Source: Fictibacillus marinisediminis (GTDB lineage: Bacteria; Bacillota; Bacilli; Bacillales; Fictibacillaceae). From it: 64,000 nt of DNA. Position numbers and translations under genes: made by a program. Below the pieces are notes generated by a model, which searched no databases, was not told the DNA's origin, and saw only the letters and a program-made list of their open reading frames with translations. Each line of letters opens with the position of its first letter. Positions within the stretch are counted from its first letter, which is position 1. The DNA lies in the NCBI RefSeq assembly GCF_023149135.1, contig NZ_JAIWJX010000002.1, positions 1,550,001 through 1,614,000 of the forward strand. Reading direction: 5' to 3'. Shown here in pieces: positions 7,029-15,350 of the stretch.

Positions 7029-8147
7029 ATGGACGTTATCAAAGCAATTCTCTCCTTTTTAGATAAAATTGTAATGATTATCGCCTGCCTGTTCACTCTT
7101 TATCTGCGGCTGGACGGTATGATGGGGATACTATTAGCCGTAGTGCTTCTTGCCGTTTGTTTTATTTGGTTTATGCACGGATTTTTGGGGCTGATCGTCG
7201 GCTCACCTGATAAACGGAAAATGGTATCTCGGATGGGATTAGCGATTGGAGCAGGTGTGGCAAGTGCTGTTCTTTCTTTGTCCAATTATTCCTTTTACTC
7301 TTTTTTGCAAGACGGAACGATCAATGCCCAAGTAAAAAAGGATTATTATCAGGAAGCGTTCCTATACAAGTATGATTATTTGCAGCGGAGTATGAGGTAT
7401 CTTTCTTCTCTCCAGAACAAAACGGAAAAGAATGTGGATATCTATTATCCTGCGGAAGATTCAATCTATGCCAAAGAACTGATCAACCAGAGCCAGGCCG
7501 TTGAAAAAGCAGTCAGGGCAGTCCTGCACTTAAATCATGTCCCAAAAGTCAGGGTGATTCTCTACCATAATCCTTTAATCATGAAGCAAAAATTACCGCC
7601 AAATCATTATGAATCGTTAAATGGGATGTACGTGCCTAAAGAGAGTACCATCCACCTTCTCGCTCCTCCTGCTCAAACTAAACATATGCGGACGATTAAA
7701 AAACTGTTTGCCCATGAATATGCCCACCATCTTATCATTGCGTATTTAACGGAGAGAGGCACTGATAATCAAAATGTTCCAAGATGGCTGGAAGAGGGTC
7801 TCGCTGAATATATCAGCTATAAAAGCATTGGCCGGGAACCGGTTTTCAGTCCTTTTGAACTGGTTCCATTCGAACAATTGCGTTCGGTCAAAGATTGGGA
7901 AAAAGCGAATAAAATCAATTCGCCTTATAATCCGTATGAGCAGAGTTACTTTGCTATCGACCAGCTGCTTCATGATTATGGAAAGAAAAGCATCTTAAAG
8001 CTGTTAGTTACTGGAGATCAGCAATCTTTTTTCCATGTTTTTGAGAAGGAGACGGGAAATACGCTCGCATTCTTTCAATCCAGGTTTCTAAAAGATGAAA
8101 ATGACATCTATCGGATAAACCGCAAAAAAGTATTTCTGAACCGGTAA
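7029..8147 (+). CDS. Membrane-anchored zinc metallopeptidase (MA-like)
   Basis: This 372-residue protein has three N-terminal membrane segments (residues 1-95) and an extracytoplasmic catalytic domain. The zinc motif 'HEYAHH' (HExxH type) lies near residue 228 and the likely third ligand in 'WLEEGLAEYIS' near residue 254, the gluzincin arrangement of peptidase-MA-like domains. It should be a membrane-tethered protease of unknown target. AGGAGG lies eight bases before the ATG. A terminator overlaps the 3' end. Association with the upstream transporter is by proximity only. Confidence 0.8.
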   Translation: MDVIKAILSFLDKIVMIIACLFTLYLRLDGMMGILLAVVLLAVCFIWFMHGFLGLIVGSPDKRKMVSRMGLAIGAGVASAVLSLSNYSFYSFLQDGTINAQVKKDYYQEAFLYKYDYLQRSMRYLSSLQNKTEKNVDIYYPAEDSIYAKELINQSQAVEKAVRAVLHLNHVPKVRVILYHNPLIMKQKLPPNHYESLNGMYVPKESTIHLLAPPAQTKHMRTIKKLFAHEYAHHLIIAYLTERGTDNQNVPRWLEEGLAEYISYKSIGREPVFSPFELVPFEQLRSVKDWEKANKINSPYNPYEQSYFAIDQLLHDYGKKSILKLLVTGDQQSFFHVFEKETGNTLAFFQSRFLKDENDIYRINRKKVFLNR

Positions 8148-8179
8148 AAAAGGTGACCCTATTACAGGATCACCTTTTA
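8148..8179. terminator. Terminator after the metallopeptidase gene
   Basis: AAAAGGTGA pairs with TCACCTTTT, with an inner CCT/AGG pair. The 250 bases that follow (8180-8432) hold no gene I can support. Confidence 0.85.
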
Positions 8180-8432
8180 TTATGGCGGTTTTTAATTTTT
8201 CGAAGTACATAAGGAAGGACTCTTTTTTTCCCTTCTCTGATTAAAAAAGCAACCAGGATTCCTTTTACTCCATTTCTTACACGCGGCATACTATCTCTGC
8301 TTTCTCTACCATACCCTGAATTTGGCGGAGCAAACCCAGGCAAATACTTTACGGTTTGTAGCCCGATGCCTATACATACAGGACAGGGGGGCATAGGATG
8401 ATAGGGTAATACAGAAAGGGAGTTGAGAGAAT

Positions 8433-8849
8433 TTGAACGAAAGGCAATTTCAGTTTCCATCATATCCAGGCGGACAGGGGGGGCAGCAGTTTCCGTCATT
8501 TCCGGGTGGACAGGGAGGCCAGCAGTTTCCGCCATTTCCAGGTGGCCAGCAGCAAGGCCCAGGAAGCCAGCAAGCTGGGATGTATCCCCCAGGACCTCCT
8601 CCAACTGCTGTTCCTCAAGCTTCACCAGCATTGCTTTCCGGACAGCCAGGTACCTTTGCCATTGATCCAGGTGCTATAAGGCCTTGTTTATACCGGTATG
8701 TCTATATCTGGTTGAACAATGGACAAAGTTTTTGGGCATGGCTTACGTTTGCGGGATTCCGGTCGGTCGCAGGGTTCAGATGGAACGGATTCAGATGGAA
8801 CTACTTTGGCATTGATTCAAACCGCATCGCATACTTTGTATGTTCCTAA
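8433..8849 (+). CDS. Gly/Pro/Gln-rich repeat protein, possibly a spore surface protein
   Basis: This 138-residue protein has two parts. Residues 1-60 are low complexity, with a roughly 12-residue repeat of the type FPSFPGGQGGQQ in three imperfect copies. Residues 80-138 form a conserved aromatic-rich module with 'CLYRYVYIWLNNGQSFWAWL' and 'SVAGFRWNGFRWNYFGID', which I recall in other Bacillus proteins rich in Gly and Pro. The start is TTG after AAAGGGAG. Composition and module suggest a spore coat or other surface protein, but this is inference. Confidence 0.7.
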   Translation: MNERQFQFPSYPGGQGGQQFPSFPGGQGGQQFPPFPGGQQQGPGSQQAGMYPPGPPPTAVPQASPALLSGQPGTFAIDPGAIRPCLYRYVYIWLNNGQSFWAWLTFAGFRSVAGFRWNGFRWNYFGIDSNRIAYFVCS

Positions 8850-8856
8850 CACAGAG

Positions 8857-8880
8857 GAAGCCGTTTTTCGGCTTTCTTTT
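8857..8880 (+). terminator. Intrinsic terminator
   Basis: GAAGCCG pairs with CGGCTTT around five T residues and is followed by a T-rich tract. Confidence 0.75.
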
Positions 8881-9017
8881 GCTATGGAGCTGACCATAGT
8901 TTAGCAGGATTAAAGACTGGATACATAACAGCCGATATAGAAAGAGAGGCACATGACAACACAAGAATGCTGTAACAAATCTTCAACGGATTCGTCTAAC
9001 TCTATGAGGTGATAAAA

Positions 9018-9917
9018 TTGAAAAATAAAATATGGATTGCGGGGCTGTGTGCAGGGACTCTTGTTTTCGGAGCTGCCGGCTGCAGTTCTGAAACAACAAA
9101 AAAAGATGAAGCGGCCCCATCAGAAATAAAAAAAGAAAATAAGAATAAAGAACAATCAGACAAACCAGCTGATACAAAAGCGCAAATGATTACCGATGAG
9201 GGAATCTATACAAAGAAAATGGATGATCAAACGATTGAAATAAAAACAGCTTCCAACGGGACTCTCCTCCTGCAGCTGACAGATGCATCCAAGGAGGCTA
9301 TTGAAACAATAAAAACGGGTTCTACCGTTTCCATATCTTTTCAAGCAGAAGATCATCACTACACAGCCGAGACCATTAAATTGATTAAGGCTCCAAGAGC
9401 TCAGCCATCTAAGCCAAAGCCTCGGCCTGAGCAAACCGTTCTTCCGAAAACAAAAACACTTATTGTGAACGTTGAAGGAGAACAAGATAAACGAACTGCC
9501 AAATTGGCTGAAAGTGACCAAGGATATTACTTCTACAAATTTGATCATTTTGATTTTACAGCAGAGGAGCCGGGCCGGGACCTATTATACTCTCAGATGG
9601 ATGAAGAATATTTTGTAAGGATCGAGCCTCTTGACGATGCTGCCAGTTTAGCAGACATTAAATCATTGGGAATTAAAGAGTTAGAAGAGATAGGAAAACC
9701 AGATGAGGTTAAGGGATCTGACGTAGATAGCGGAGCGTTCGGCGGGGCGAAACTCGTATTAAAGGCAGCTTCCGATGAACTCATCAAGTATATCATCGTT
9801 CAGGAAACAGACGGACATCTAGTGAAATACACCGTTCACTTGCCTGTCCGTGAACCAATTGAAGGAATCGAGCCGTCATTCTGGTCAATGCTTGGTTCTC
9901 TGGCGTTTAAAAAGTAA
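9018..9917 (+). CDS. Lipoprotein of unknown function
   Basis: This 299-residue exported protein begins with a basic n-region and a hydrophobic core ending in the lipobox FGAAGC, so Cys at about residue 22 should be lipidated and anchored outside the membrane. A charged, Lys-rich linker follows, with a Pro-rich spacer (KAPRAQPSKPKPRPEQ) near residues 120-140. The C-terminal domain, from about residue 150, is unrecognised. The start is TTG at 9018 following GAGGTGA; an in-frame GTG at 9009 falls inside the ribosome binding site. No functional clue comes from neighbours. Confidence 0.8.
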   Translation: MKNKIWIAGLCAGTLVFGAAGCSSETTKKDEAAPSEIKKENKNKEQSDKPADTKAQMITDEGIYTKKMDDQTIEIKTASNGTLLLQLTDASKEAIETIKTGSTVSISFQAEDHHYTAETIKLIKAPRAQPSKPKPRPEQTVLPKTKTLIVNVEGEQDKRTAKLAESDQGYYFYKFDHFDFTAEEPGRDLLYSQMDEEYFVRIEPLDDAASLADIKSLGIKELEEIGKPDEVKGSDVDSGAFGGAKLVLKAASDELIKYIIVQETDGHLVKYTVHLPVREPIEGIEPSFWSMLGSLAFKK

Positions 9918-9935
9918 GATAGAGGAAGAAAGAAA

Positions 9936-9959
9936 GGGCATGAATCATGCTCTTTTTTT
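9936..9959 (+). terminator. Intrinsic terminator after the lipoprotein gene
   Basis: GGGCATG pairs with CATGCTC around a 3-nt loop, followed by seven T residues. Confidence 0.9.
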
Positions 9960-9985
9960 ATTTTTAAATCTCTGTTACCTTTTTT

Positions 9986-10078
9986 CACAAATCTGCCGGT
10001 TCTTATCATCACCGGCTATCACCCCTTTTTATTGGAGAAAAAAAACTTGAGGGTCTATTTTAAGCATCAGTATGCGTT
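9986..10078. repeat. Duplicated structured intergenic element, copy B
   Basis: This is the second copy of the element at 5445-5536. Its first hairpin is a perfect 6-bp stem, GCCGGT with ACCGGC (9995-10016), around the same 10-nt loop TCTTATCATC. ACCC pairs with GGGT and GCAT-CAGT-ATGC closes the 3' end. Both hairpin loops and the 3' third are nearly identical to copy A, while the spacer is diverged. The 150 bases between this and the next small gene show no other clear feature. Confidence 0.7.
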
Positions 10079-10228
10079 GTCAAATAAGATTGAAAATCGA
10101 CAATATGCTTTAACTAAGCCATTTTAAAAAAAGTACAAGTTTGTTGAAAAGGTGTCCAATGTTTTGTTTTAAGCATATAGTGTTTATTAATATTAAAAAA
10201 GTTTCCTTGAGGAAAAAGGAGGAAAAGC

Positions 10229-10369
10229 ATGAACTGGAGCAGCCGGATGTCCTTGAAGAAGGTTGAACATTATACCCGTTTTTTACACCGATTAGGTGTA
10301 TTTAATGAGGTGGAAAAGAAAGAAATTCTGGATAAAATCCATCAATATAAACAGAAAAAGACGGTTTAA
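10229..10369 (+). CDS. Small basic protein, 46 aa
   Basis: A perfect AGGAGG at 10217-10222 precedes an ATG opening a 46-codon ORF. The product is basic and helical ('MSLKKVEHYTRFLHRLGVF' region, ending in KQKKTV). It looks like one short helical hairpin, soluble. I do not recognise a family. It lies in the gap before the KinB-like kinase, on the same strand. Confidence 0.55.
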   Translation: MNWSSRMSLKKVEHYTRFLHRLGVFNEVEKKEILDKIHQYKQKKTV

Positions 10370-10446
10370 TTCGTCTTCCTTAGACAGACACAAACGGAGG
10401 GCTGTCGGAATAGTTTGTTAGAAACGGTAGAGAGGGGAAATCCCGT

Positions 10447-10614
10447 ATGCGTCAATGGATGTTTCATTTCTTTCTGGCTCTTCTGGCGATCACCTGTTTT
10501 GCTGTCTATTATTTTGTTAAGCATGCCAGCTCTTATTTCTACATTATTTCTATAGCCAGCAGCATTCTTTTGACATTGCTGAGTTATAGGCAAGCAAATG
10601 AAAATTCTGACTGA
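10447..10614 (+). CDS. Small membrane protein, 55 aa
   Basis: A 55-codon ORF opens with MRQWMFHFFLALLAIT and contains two close hydrophobic segments (about residues 5-24 and 28-48) before a short polar tail. A GAGAGGGG tract lies about eleven bases before the ATG. The product should be a tiny integral membrane protein. It lies 86 bases ahead of the sensor kinase gene on the same strand and could belong to its transcript; the function is unknown. Confidence 0.5.
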   Translation: MRQWMFHFFLALLAITCFAVYYFVKHASSYFYIISIASSILLTLLSYRQANENSD

Positions 10615-10700
10615 AGATGCATATTTTGTCAAAAAATTGAAGGGAAATAGGGAATTCTGAAGAATTATCTATATATTACCGGAGAGGGGGCAATACATGA

Positions 10701-11954
10701 ATGATAGAACATTTGATCATTAACTTATTGGTCATCCTCGTTCCGATACTTTGCCTGCAATTTGTTTTATTCGAGAAAAACACCACAGTAAACCGGACTA
10801 GAGCATCGTTTCTGTTCCAAGTTATTAATGCAGGTGTTGTTCTCGTCTGTATGACATTCCCTGTTTCTTTTTCGGAAGGTGTTTTTTTCGATCTTCGTTA
10901 CGTCCCGCTGTTCATCAGCTTTCTATATGGAGGAATCATACCAGGATGCCTGACAGCTGTTCTTTTGATAGGGTATCGGTTGTTCCTGGGAGGCGAGGGA
11001 ATGATCATTGCAGTCCTCTTCACCCTGGCAGCCGGGCTAATAACGAGCAGTCAGTATCAAACGTATCATCTGCTTCCGATCAAGAAAAAATTAAAGAAAA
11101 TTACAGGCATGACATTGGGAATTACACTTTCCAAACTGCTTTTTCTCATGCTTTACTTGGCATTATTCCATTCGTTCAGCTGGGATATGGAGAAGACTGT
11201 GATTTATGCATTATATCCTTTATTTCAAACAGCGGCACTTATTGTTGTCATTTCCTTGATTGAAAATATCCGTTATGCACTAAATTTTCGGCTGCAGCAA
11301 TCTGAAATGCTTCATTCTGTAGGGCAGCTCGCAGCCTCTGTAACCCATGAAGTCCGTAATCCGATGGCTGTTGCGCGCGGGTTTATGCAGATTTTCCAAA
11401 AAGAAAAATACATACCTGAAGATAAAAAGATTTTCTTAACGATGATGATTGAAGAAATTGACAGGGCACAAATGATCATCTCTGATTATTTGTCTCTCGT
11501 TAAGACCAACTCTTCAAGGATTGAACGGTTGAATGTTTCCGAATTAATATCCTCGTTAAGAAGTGTCATGTTTCCATATGCTCTGTTAAAGGGTGTAGAT
11601 CTTGTTCAAAAACCTGGGGATGTTATTCATGTGGTGGGAGATCCCGTAAAAATAAAACAAATTTTGATGAACATTATTAAAAATGGGATTGAAGCAACTC
11701 CGGAAGGTGGAACGGTAATGCTATCCGCTTTTATAGAGGACAAAGAAGTGATTATCAATATATCAGATACAGGGATTGGCATGGGAAGGGAACAGTTGAA
11801 GATGCTTGGGAATCCATTCTTTTCTACCAAAACAAGCGGGACAGGGTTAGGATTGATGGCAAGTTACCGAATGGCAGCTGAAATGAACGGAAGAATTGAA
11901 GCTGCCAGCGAAATCGGTAAAGGGACTCATTTTAAAATTGTTTTTCCAAAATAA
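10701..11954 (+). CDS. Sporulation-type sensor histidine kinase, KinB-like
   Basis: This 417-residue kinase has an N-terminal block of about six membrane segments (residues 5-195) resembling the 5TM-LYT sensor module of B. subtilis KinB. Next come a HisKA domain with the phospho-acceptor His at residue 216 in 'SVTHEVRNPMAVARGF' and an ATPase domain with N box 'NIIKNGIEATP' and G boxes 'DTGIGMG' and 'GTGLGL'. No response regulator gene is adjacent, which fits an orphan kinase feeding the Spo0F/Spo0A phosphorelay. That assignment is by family; the signal sensed is unknown. GAGAGGGGG precedes the ATG by ten bases. Confidence 0.8.
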   Translation: MIEHLIINLLVILVPILCLQFVLFEKNTTVNRTRASFLFQVINAGVVLVCMTFPVSFSEGVFFDLRYVPLFISFLYGGIIPGCLTAVLLIGYRLFLGGEGMIIAVLFTLAAGLITSSQYQTYHLLPIKKKLKKITGMTLGITLSKLLFLMLYLALFHSFSWDMEKTVIYALYPLFQTAALIVVISLIENIRYALNFRLQQSEMLHSVGQLAASVTHEVRNPMAVARGFMQIFQKEKYIPEDKKIFLTMMIEEIDRAQMIISDYLSLVKTNSSRIERLNVSELISSLRSVMFPYALLKGVDLVQKPGDVIHVVGDPVKIKQILMNIIKNGIEATPEGGTVMLSAFIEDKEVIINISDTGIGMGREQLKMLGNPFFSTKTSGTGLGLMASYRMAAEMNGRIEAASEIGKGTHFKIVFPK

Positions 11955-11955
11955 A

Positions 11956-11984
11956 AAGGACTGGCTGACAAGCCAGTCCTTCAA
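11956..11984. terminator. Bidirectional terminator
   Basis: AAGGACTGGCT pairs with AGCCAGTCCTT around a 4-nt loop, between the kinase gene and the convergent cold-shock gene. Confidence 0.85.
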
Positions 11985-11994
11985 TTTAAGCTGA

Positions 11995-12195
11995 TTATCT
12001 TTTTACAACGTTGGCAGCCTGTGGTCCGCGTGCACCATCAACGATTTCAAATTCAACTTCCTGGCCTTCATCTAATGATTTGAAGCCATCGGATTGAATT
12101 GCTGAGAAATGGACAAATACGTCGTCTCCGCCTTCAACTTCGATAAAACCAAAACCTTTTTCTGCGTTAAACCATTTTACTTTACCTGTTTGCAT
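11995..12195 (-). CDS. cspD: Cold-shock protein, CspD-like
   Basis: This 66-residue OB-fold RNA/DNA chaperone carries RNP1 'KGFGFIEV' and RNP2 'VFVHF', preceded by GKVKWFN. It binds single-stranded nucleic acid and melts mRNA structure in the cold. The N-terminal [10 protein letters not shown] and a QAANVVK end are closest to B. subtilis CspD by eye. The start at 12195 follows AGGAGG; the frame extends 20 codons further upstream without a ribosome site. A leader of over 100 bases, common for csp mRNAs, separates it from the next gene. Confidence 0.95.
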   Translation of the reverse strand: MQTGKVKWFNAEKGFGFIEVEGGDDVFVHFSAIQSDGFKSLDEGQEVEFEIVDGARGPQAANVVKR

Positions 12196-12361
12196 TACTA
12201 TGCCTCCTAAAACTTTGCACGGTGTGCCTTTATTACCATAGAACCTTTCAAACATTTACTAACAGCACAAAAATATGTAATCAAAGTCTAAATGGTTGGA
12301 ATTACTATATCATAGAAAAATATCATAGGCAAGTTGTTTTGTCAGAAAAATTAAAAAACCT

Positions 12362-12667
12362 TTACTCCTCTGAAGGATGATGATCTTCTGATGGACGGGA
12401 AAGAGGGTGAGAAGGTTGTACGGCTACTTTTCCTGTAGCTTTTACGATTTCGTTCAATATGTTTATTCTTGATTGATCATTAAAATTTTGTGCTTTTACG
12501 TAAGCATAGCCATTTTCATTGGAAACATATCTCGGGGGAAGCTGATTCAGTGTAATGGCATAAACATCGGTCTTGCATAGATCACATTTACATGGGAGTT
12601 CGAGCTGCTTCCAATAATAATTTAACGCTTCTTCAACAAGAATTTCCATCGCGTTTCTGACTTTCAT
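12362..12667 (-). CDS. ComFB-domain protein
   Basis: This 101-residue protein matches the ComFB family: 'VRNAMEILVEEALNYYW' at the N-terminus, a Cys cluster 'CKCDLCKTDVYAITLNQLPP' near residues 26-45 and 'RYVSNENGYAY' following. In B. subtilis comFB lies between comFA and comFC, but neither is here, so this is a stand-alone copy. ComFB-domain proteins have been reported as cyclic dinucleotide receptors in other bacteria, which would fit the c-di-GMP genes elsewhere in this window; that link is inference. The tail from residue 80 is polar and His/Pro/Ser-rich. Confidence 0.85.
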   Translation of the reverse strand: MKVRNAMEILVEEALNYYWKQLELPCKCDLCKTDVYAITLNQLPPRYVSNENGYAYVKAQNFNDQSRINILNEIVKATGKVAVQPSHPLSRPSEDHHPSEE

Positions 12668-12768
12668 GGCTTTATTTACCCCTTTAATAAGATAGAACTA
12701 GAATAGCTTATTTTTACTACATCTGTAAATTAATTAGTTAAAGGATGATTCCTTATACCTAAATTTAC

Positions 12769-12816
12769 AAATAATATATGATTTTCTGAAAATTAGATTG
12801 AAATCATATATGATTT
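12769..12816. promoter_or_regulatory. Two palindromic operators upstream of the GntR gene
   Basis: AAATCATATATGATTT at 12801-12816 is a perfect 16-bp palindrome. AAATAATATATGATTT at 12769-12784 is the same with one mismatched pair. The start-to-start distance is 32 bases, about three helical turns. The second copy contains TATGAT, which can serve as a -10 with CTGAAA at 12786-12791 as the -35. The likely ligand is the GntR/FCD protein encoded just downstream, as autoregulation. Confidence 0.7.
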
Positions 12817-12833
12817 TCGATTATCATAAATTT

Positions 12834-13514
12834 ATGGAAAATAACAACAAAATCAGCAAACAGCAGTATGCCTATAAGGTCATTAAGTCACGTATTCTGG
12901 ATGGGCGTTATCCGCCGGGTTACAGGATTGTGATCGACCAGCTGGCAAGAGAACTGCAGACAAGTGCCATTCCAGTTCGTGAAGCCATTCGTAATCTGGA
13001 GGCTGACGGGCTCATTCATTTTAAACCCTACAGCGGCGCTGTTGTCACCCCTTTCAATGAAAAAGAGTACCTGGAAACGCTGTCTGTCCTGGCTGTTTTA
13101 GAAGGCCATGCTACTGCAATTTCAGCACAGCATTTCCCCCGCCACAAGATTACCGACCTCATTGCGATCAACAACCGGATGAAAGAGTCATTGGATGAAT
13201 TTGATTTTCTCATGTTCGGAAACTGCAACCGGGAATTCCACAGCTTAACCTACCAATACTGTGACAACCACTTCTTAGTCGAAAACATCAAATCCACCTG
13301 GAACAGGCTCGACCGTGTAAGAAAGATGGGGGCGGCCACCAAGCCCTCTAGAGCAAAAAAATCCATAGAAGAGCATGAAAAGATTATTGAGATGCTTTAT
13401 AACCTTCATTCTTTCTCAGAAATCGAAGCCTATGTCCGGACCCACAAATTAAACACCGTCCAGTCATTTTTGGAAGAAAAAAAGAATCAGGAAGAATTAC
13501 GGAATTATCCATAA
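12834..13514 (+). CDS. GntR-family (FCD) regulator of the aromatic catabolic operon
   Basis: This protein of about 226 residues has an N-terminal winged helix (residues 5-70, recognition region 'SAIPVREAIRNLEADGLI') and a C-terminal all-helical FCD effector domain (residues 80-220) with spaced His residues that usually bind a metal or organic acid. It probably represses the downstream hpa-type genes until a pathway acid is present. The start is uncertain: the frame extends to 12798, but the codons at 12798 and 12810 fall inside the putative operator and -10, so 12834 is preferred. No clear ribosome binding site is seen, so the mRNA may be nearly leaderless. Confidence 0.85.
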   Translation: MENNNKISKQQYAYKVIKSRILDGRYPPGYRIVIDQLARELQTSAIPVREAIRNLEADGLIHFKPYSGAVVTPFNEKEYLETLSVLAVLEGHATAISAQHFPRHKITDLIAINNRMKESLDEFDFLMFGNCNREFHSLTYQYCDNHFLVENIKSTWNRLDRVRKMGAATKPSRAKKSIEEHEKIIEMLYNLHSFSEIEAYVRTHKLNTVQSFLEEKKNQEELRNYP

Positions 13515-13626
13515 GGAGGAGAAGAACAGAAAGGTTGGCACTAAGCACTGCTGGTGTTCCGTCTTCAGTGTCTATGAGCACTTAACCGGACACTACAGCA
13601 CTACTTACAAAGGAGAGATGATAATT

Positions 13627-14562
13627 TTGAAAACTGGTCAATTTGATGAGATAAAAAGCAGGTTGAAGGGGTCTGTTGCTCCAATTATTACGCCTTTTCA
13701 AGAGGATGACAGCCTTGATTTGGAAACTCTTCGTGATTTGATCAACTGGCATATTGAAAGCGGGAGCCATGGCATTTCGGTTACTGGCACAACAGGTGAA
13801 CCGAGCTCATTGACGCTGCAGGAAAGAGAGCAAGTGATGGAAACGGCGATCCAGTCTGTTGCCGGGAGGGTGCCAGTCGTTCCGGGAACAGGGTCAACCA
13901 ATCATCAGGAAACACTGCATCTGACCAAGAGAGCCCAGGAAATGGGAGCAGATGCCGCGATGGTTATTGTTCCTTATTATAACAAGCCCTCACAGCATGC
14001 CTTATATAATCATTTTAAAGCTGTTGCACAATCTGTTGATATCCCATTGATTGTTTACAACATTCCAGGAAGAACAGGTGTGAATCTGGAAGTTAATACA
14101 CTCGCCAGGCTGAAAGAGGACTGCCCGAACATCATCGGGGTGAAAGAGTCGAACAAGGACTTTGAACATGTGAACCGTGTTCTTCTGAATTGCGGAAGAG
14201 ACTTCCTGCTGTTCTCCGGGATTGAGCTGCTCTGCTATCCAATGCTTGCGATCGGCGGAAAAGGCTACATCAGCGCAACAGCAAATGTTCTGCCAGGGAA
14301 AGTTGCAGAAGTGTATAATGCCTGGGAAGCTGGCAACATTGAAGAAGCCATGCAGCTTCATTATGAAATGATGCCGCTGAATGATGTGCTGTTCAGGGAT
14401 ACCAATCCGGCACCATTAAAGGCGGCATTGGGAATGATGGGTAAAATTAAGCCAAGGCTGAGACTTCCGATGGATCTGCCGTCTGACAGCATTCAAGAAG
14501 AAATTCGTACGGTGTTAAACAGTTATGGTCTATTGAATAAAGTTGGGAGTGAGATGCAATGA
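13627..14562 (+). CDS. DapA-family aldolase/lyase, probable last step of homoprotocatechuate catabolism
   Basis: This protein of about 311 residues is a class I aldolase of the dihydrodipicolinate synthase superfamily. Signatures are 'GTTGEPSSLTLQERE' near residue 50, 'YNIPGRTGVN' with the catalytic Tyr, and 'IIGVKESNKD' with the Schiff-base Lys near residue 175. In this operon it could cleave 2,4-dihydroxyhept-2-enedioate to pyruvate and succinic semialdehyde in place of the unrelated HpaI family. This role is inference from context; plain dapA is unlikely here. The TTG at 13627 is preferred because the ATG at 13618 is too close to AGGAG. It overlaps the next gene by four bases. Confidence 0.75.
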   Translation: MKTGQFDEIKSRLKGSVAPIITPFQEDDSLDLETLRDLINWHIESGSHGISVTGTTGEPSSLTLQEREQVMETAIQSVAGRVPVVPGTGSTNHQETLHLTKRAQEMGADAAMVIVPYYNKPSQHALYNHFKAVAQSVDIPLIVYNIPGRTGVNLEVNTLARLKEDCPNIIGVKESNKDFEHVNRVLLNCGRDFLLFSGIELLCYPMLAIGGKGYISATANVLPGKVAEVYNAWEAGNIEEAMQLHYEMMPLNDVLFRDTNPAPLKAALGMMGKIKPRLRLPMDLPSDSIQEEIRTVLNSYGLLNKVGSEMQ

Positions 14563-15350
14563 AACACGCACGTATCATATTCGAGGGCAGAGAGCGGACT
14601 GCCACGGTGAAAGATGACCAGCTATTGCTTAGCTGCGGTAGGACCATCTCCCTGGATGAAGCAGAGGCTTGGCTTCCTCCGCTCAAGCCGAAAAAGATGA
14701 TAGGCTTGGCATTAAACTATGCTGATCATGCGGAAGAACTCGGCTTGGATAAACCCGCTGAACCTGTTCTCTTTATTAAACCGAACAGTTCGCTTGTCGG
14801 ACATAAAGCACCGGTATATTATCCGGATGGCGCTACCTATATGCATTATGAAAATGAACTGGCTGTGGTCATCGGCAGGGAAGGCAGAAATATTAAAGCA
14901 AAGGACGCGATGGAATTTGTAAGCGGTTACACAATTGCGAACGATGTAACGGTTCGGGATTTCGTAAACAACATGTACCGTCCGCCAGTCCGGGCAAAAG
15001 GACATGACACCTTCGGACCGCTTGGGCCCTATTTTGTCGATGCGGCGGATATCCCCGATCCTAACAATCTCGAACTAAGAACCTATGTAAACGGTGAACT
15101 GAGACAGCAGGGCAACACAAAGAATTTGATCTACACCATATCTGAGCTGATCGAGTTCATTTCTTCCTTTATGACCCTTGAAGTGAATGACATCATCTGG
15201 ACAGGGACTCCAAAGGGGATTTCTCACATTCATCCAGGTGATACAGTAAGGCTTGAAATCGATTATATCGGAAGTTTGGAAAATAAAATTCTTGATGGCC
15301 GCACGACTGGTACCGCGGCAGGAGGGATGAAGCATGAGCAGCAGCTATGA
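14559..15350 (+). CDS. hpaG: Fumarylacetoacetate hydrolase-fold enzyme, HpaG-like
   Basis: This 263-residue FAH-superfamily enzyme carries 'MIGLALNYADHAEELG', 'HYENELAVVIGREGRN' with the metal-binding Glu, 'GYTIANDVTVRD' and 'DIIWTGTPKGI'. In the homoprotocatechuate pathway HpaG decarboxylates 5-oxo-pent-3-ene-1,2,5-tricarboxylate and isomerises the product. Enterobacterial HpaG is a two-domain fusion of twice this length; this is the single-domain form, so a second subunit may be needed. It overlaps its neighbours on both sides (ATGA upstream, 17 bases downstream), showing translational coupling. Confidence 0.82.
   Translation: MKHARIIFEGRERTATVKDDQLLLSCGRTISLDEAEAWLPPLKPKKMIGLALNYADHAEELGLDKPAEPVLFIKPNSSLVGHKAPVYYPDGATYMHYENELAVVIGREGRNIKAKDAMEFVSGYTIANDVTVRDFVNNMYRPPVRAKGHDTFGPLGPYFVDAADIPDPNNLELRTYVNGELRQQGNTKNLIYTISELIEFISSFMTLEVNDIIWTGTPKGISHIHPGDTVRLEIDYIGSLENKILDGRTTGTAAGGMKHEQQL

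Noticed and set aside
8170..8631. 153-codon minus-strand ORF
   Set aside because: Its front is antisense to the Gly/Pro repeat gene, no ribosome site precedes any internal ATG, and its end lies in a terminator. The part from about 8398 downward (starting MPPCPVCIGIG) is the only section that looks faintly protein-like.
10079..10110. Possible Spo0A boxes (TTGTCAAA and a minus-strand TTGTCGA) after element copy B
   Set aside because: They are short motifs in A/T-rich DNA with mismatches; there is no independent support beyond proximity to a sporulation kinase.
13515..13626. Repeated AGCACT/AGTGT motifs and a weak hairpin between the GntR gene and the aldolase gene
   Set aside because: The stem is imperfect with no T tract. 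It could be a processing site or operator, but nothing makes it more than a suspicion.
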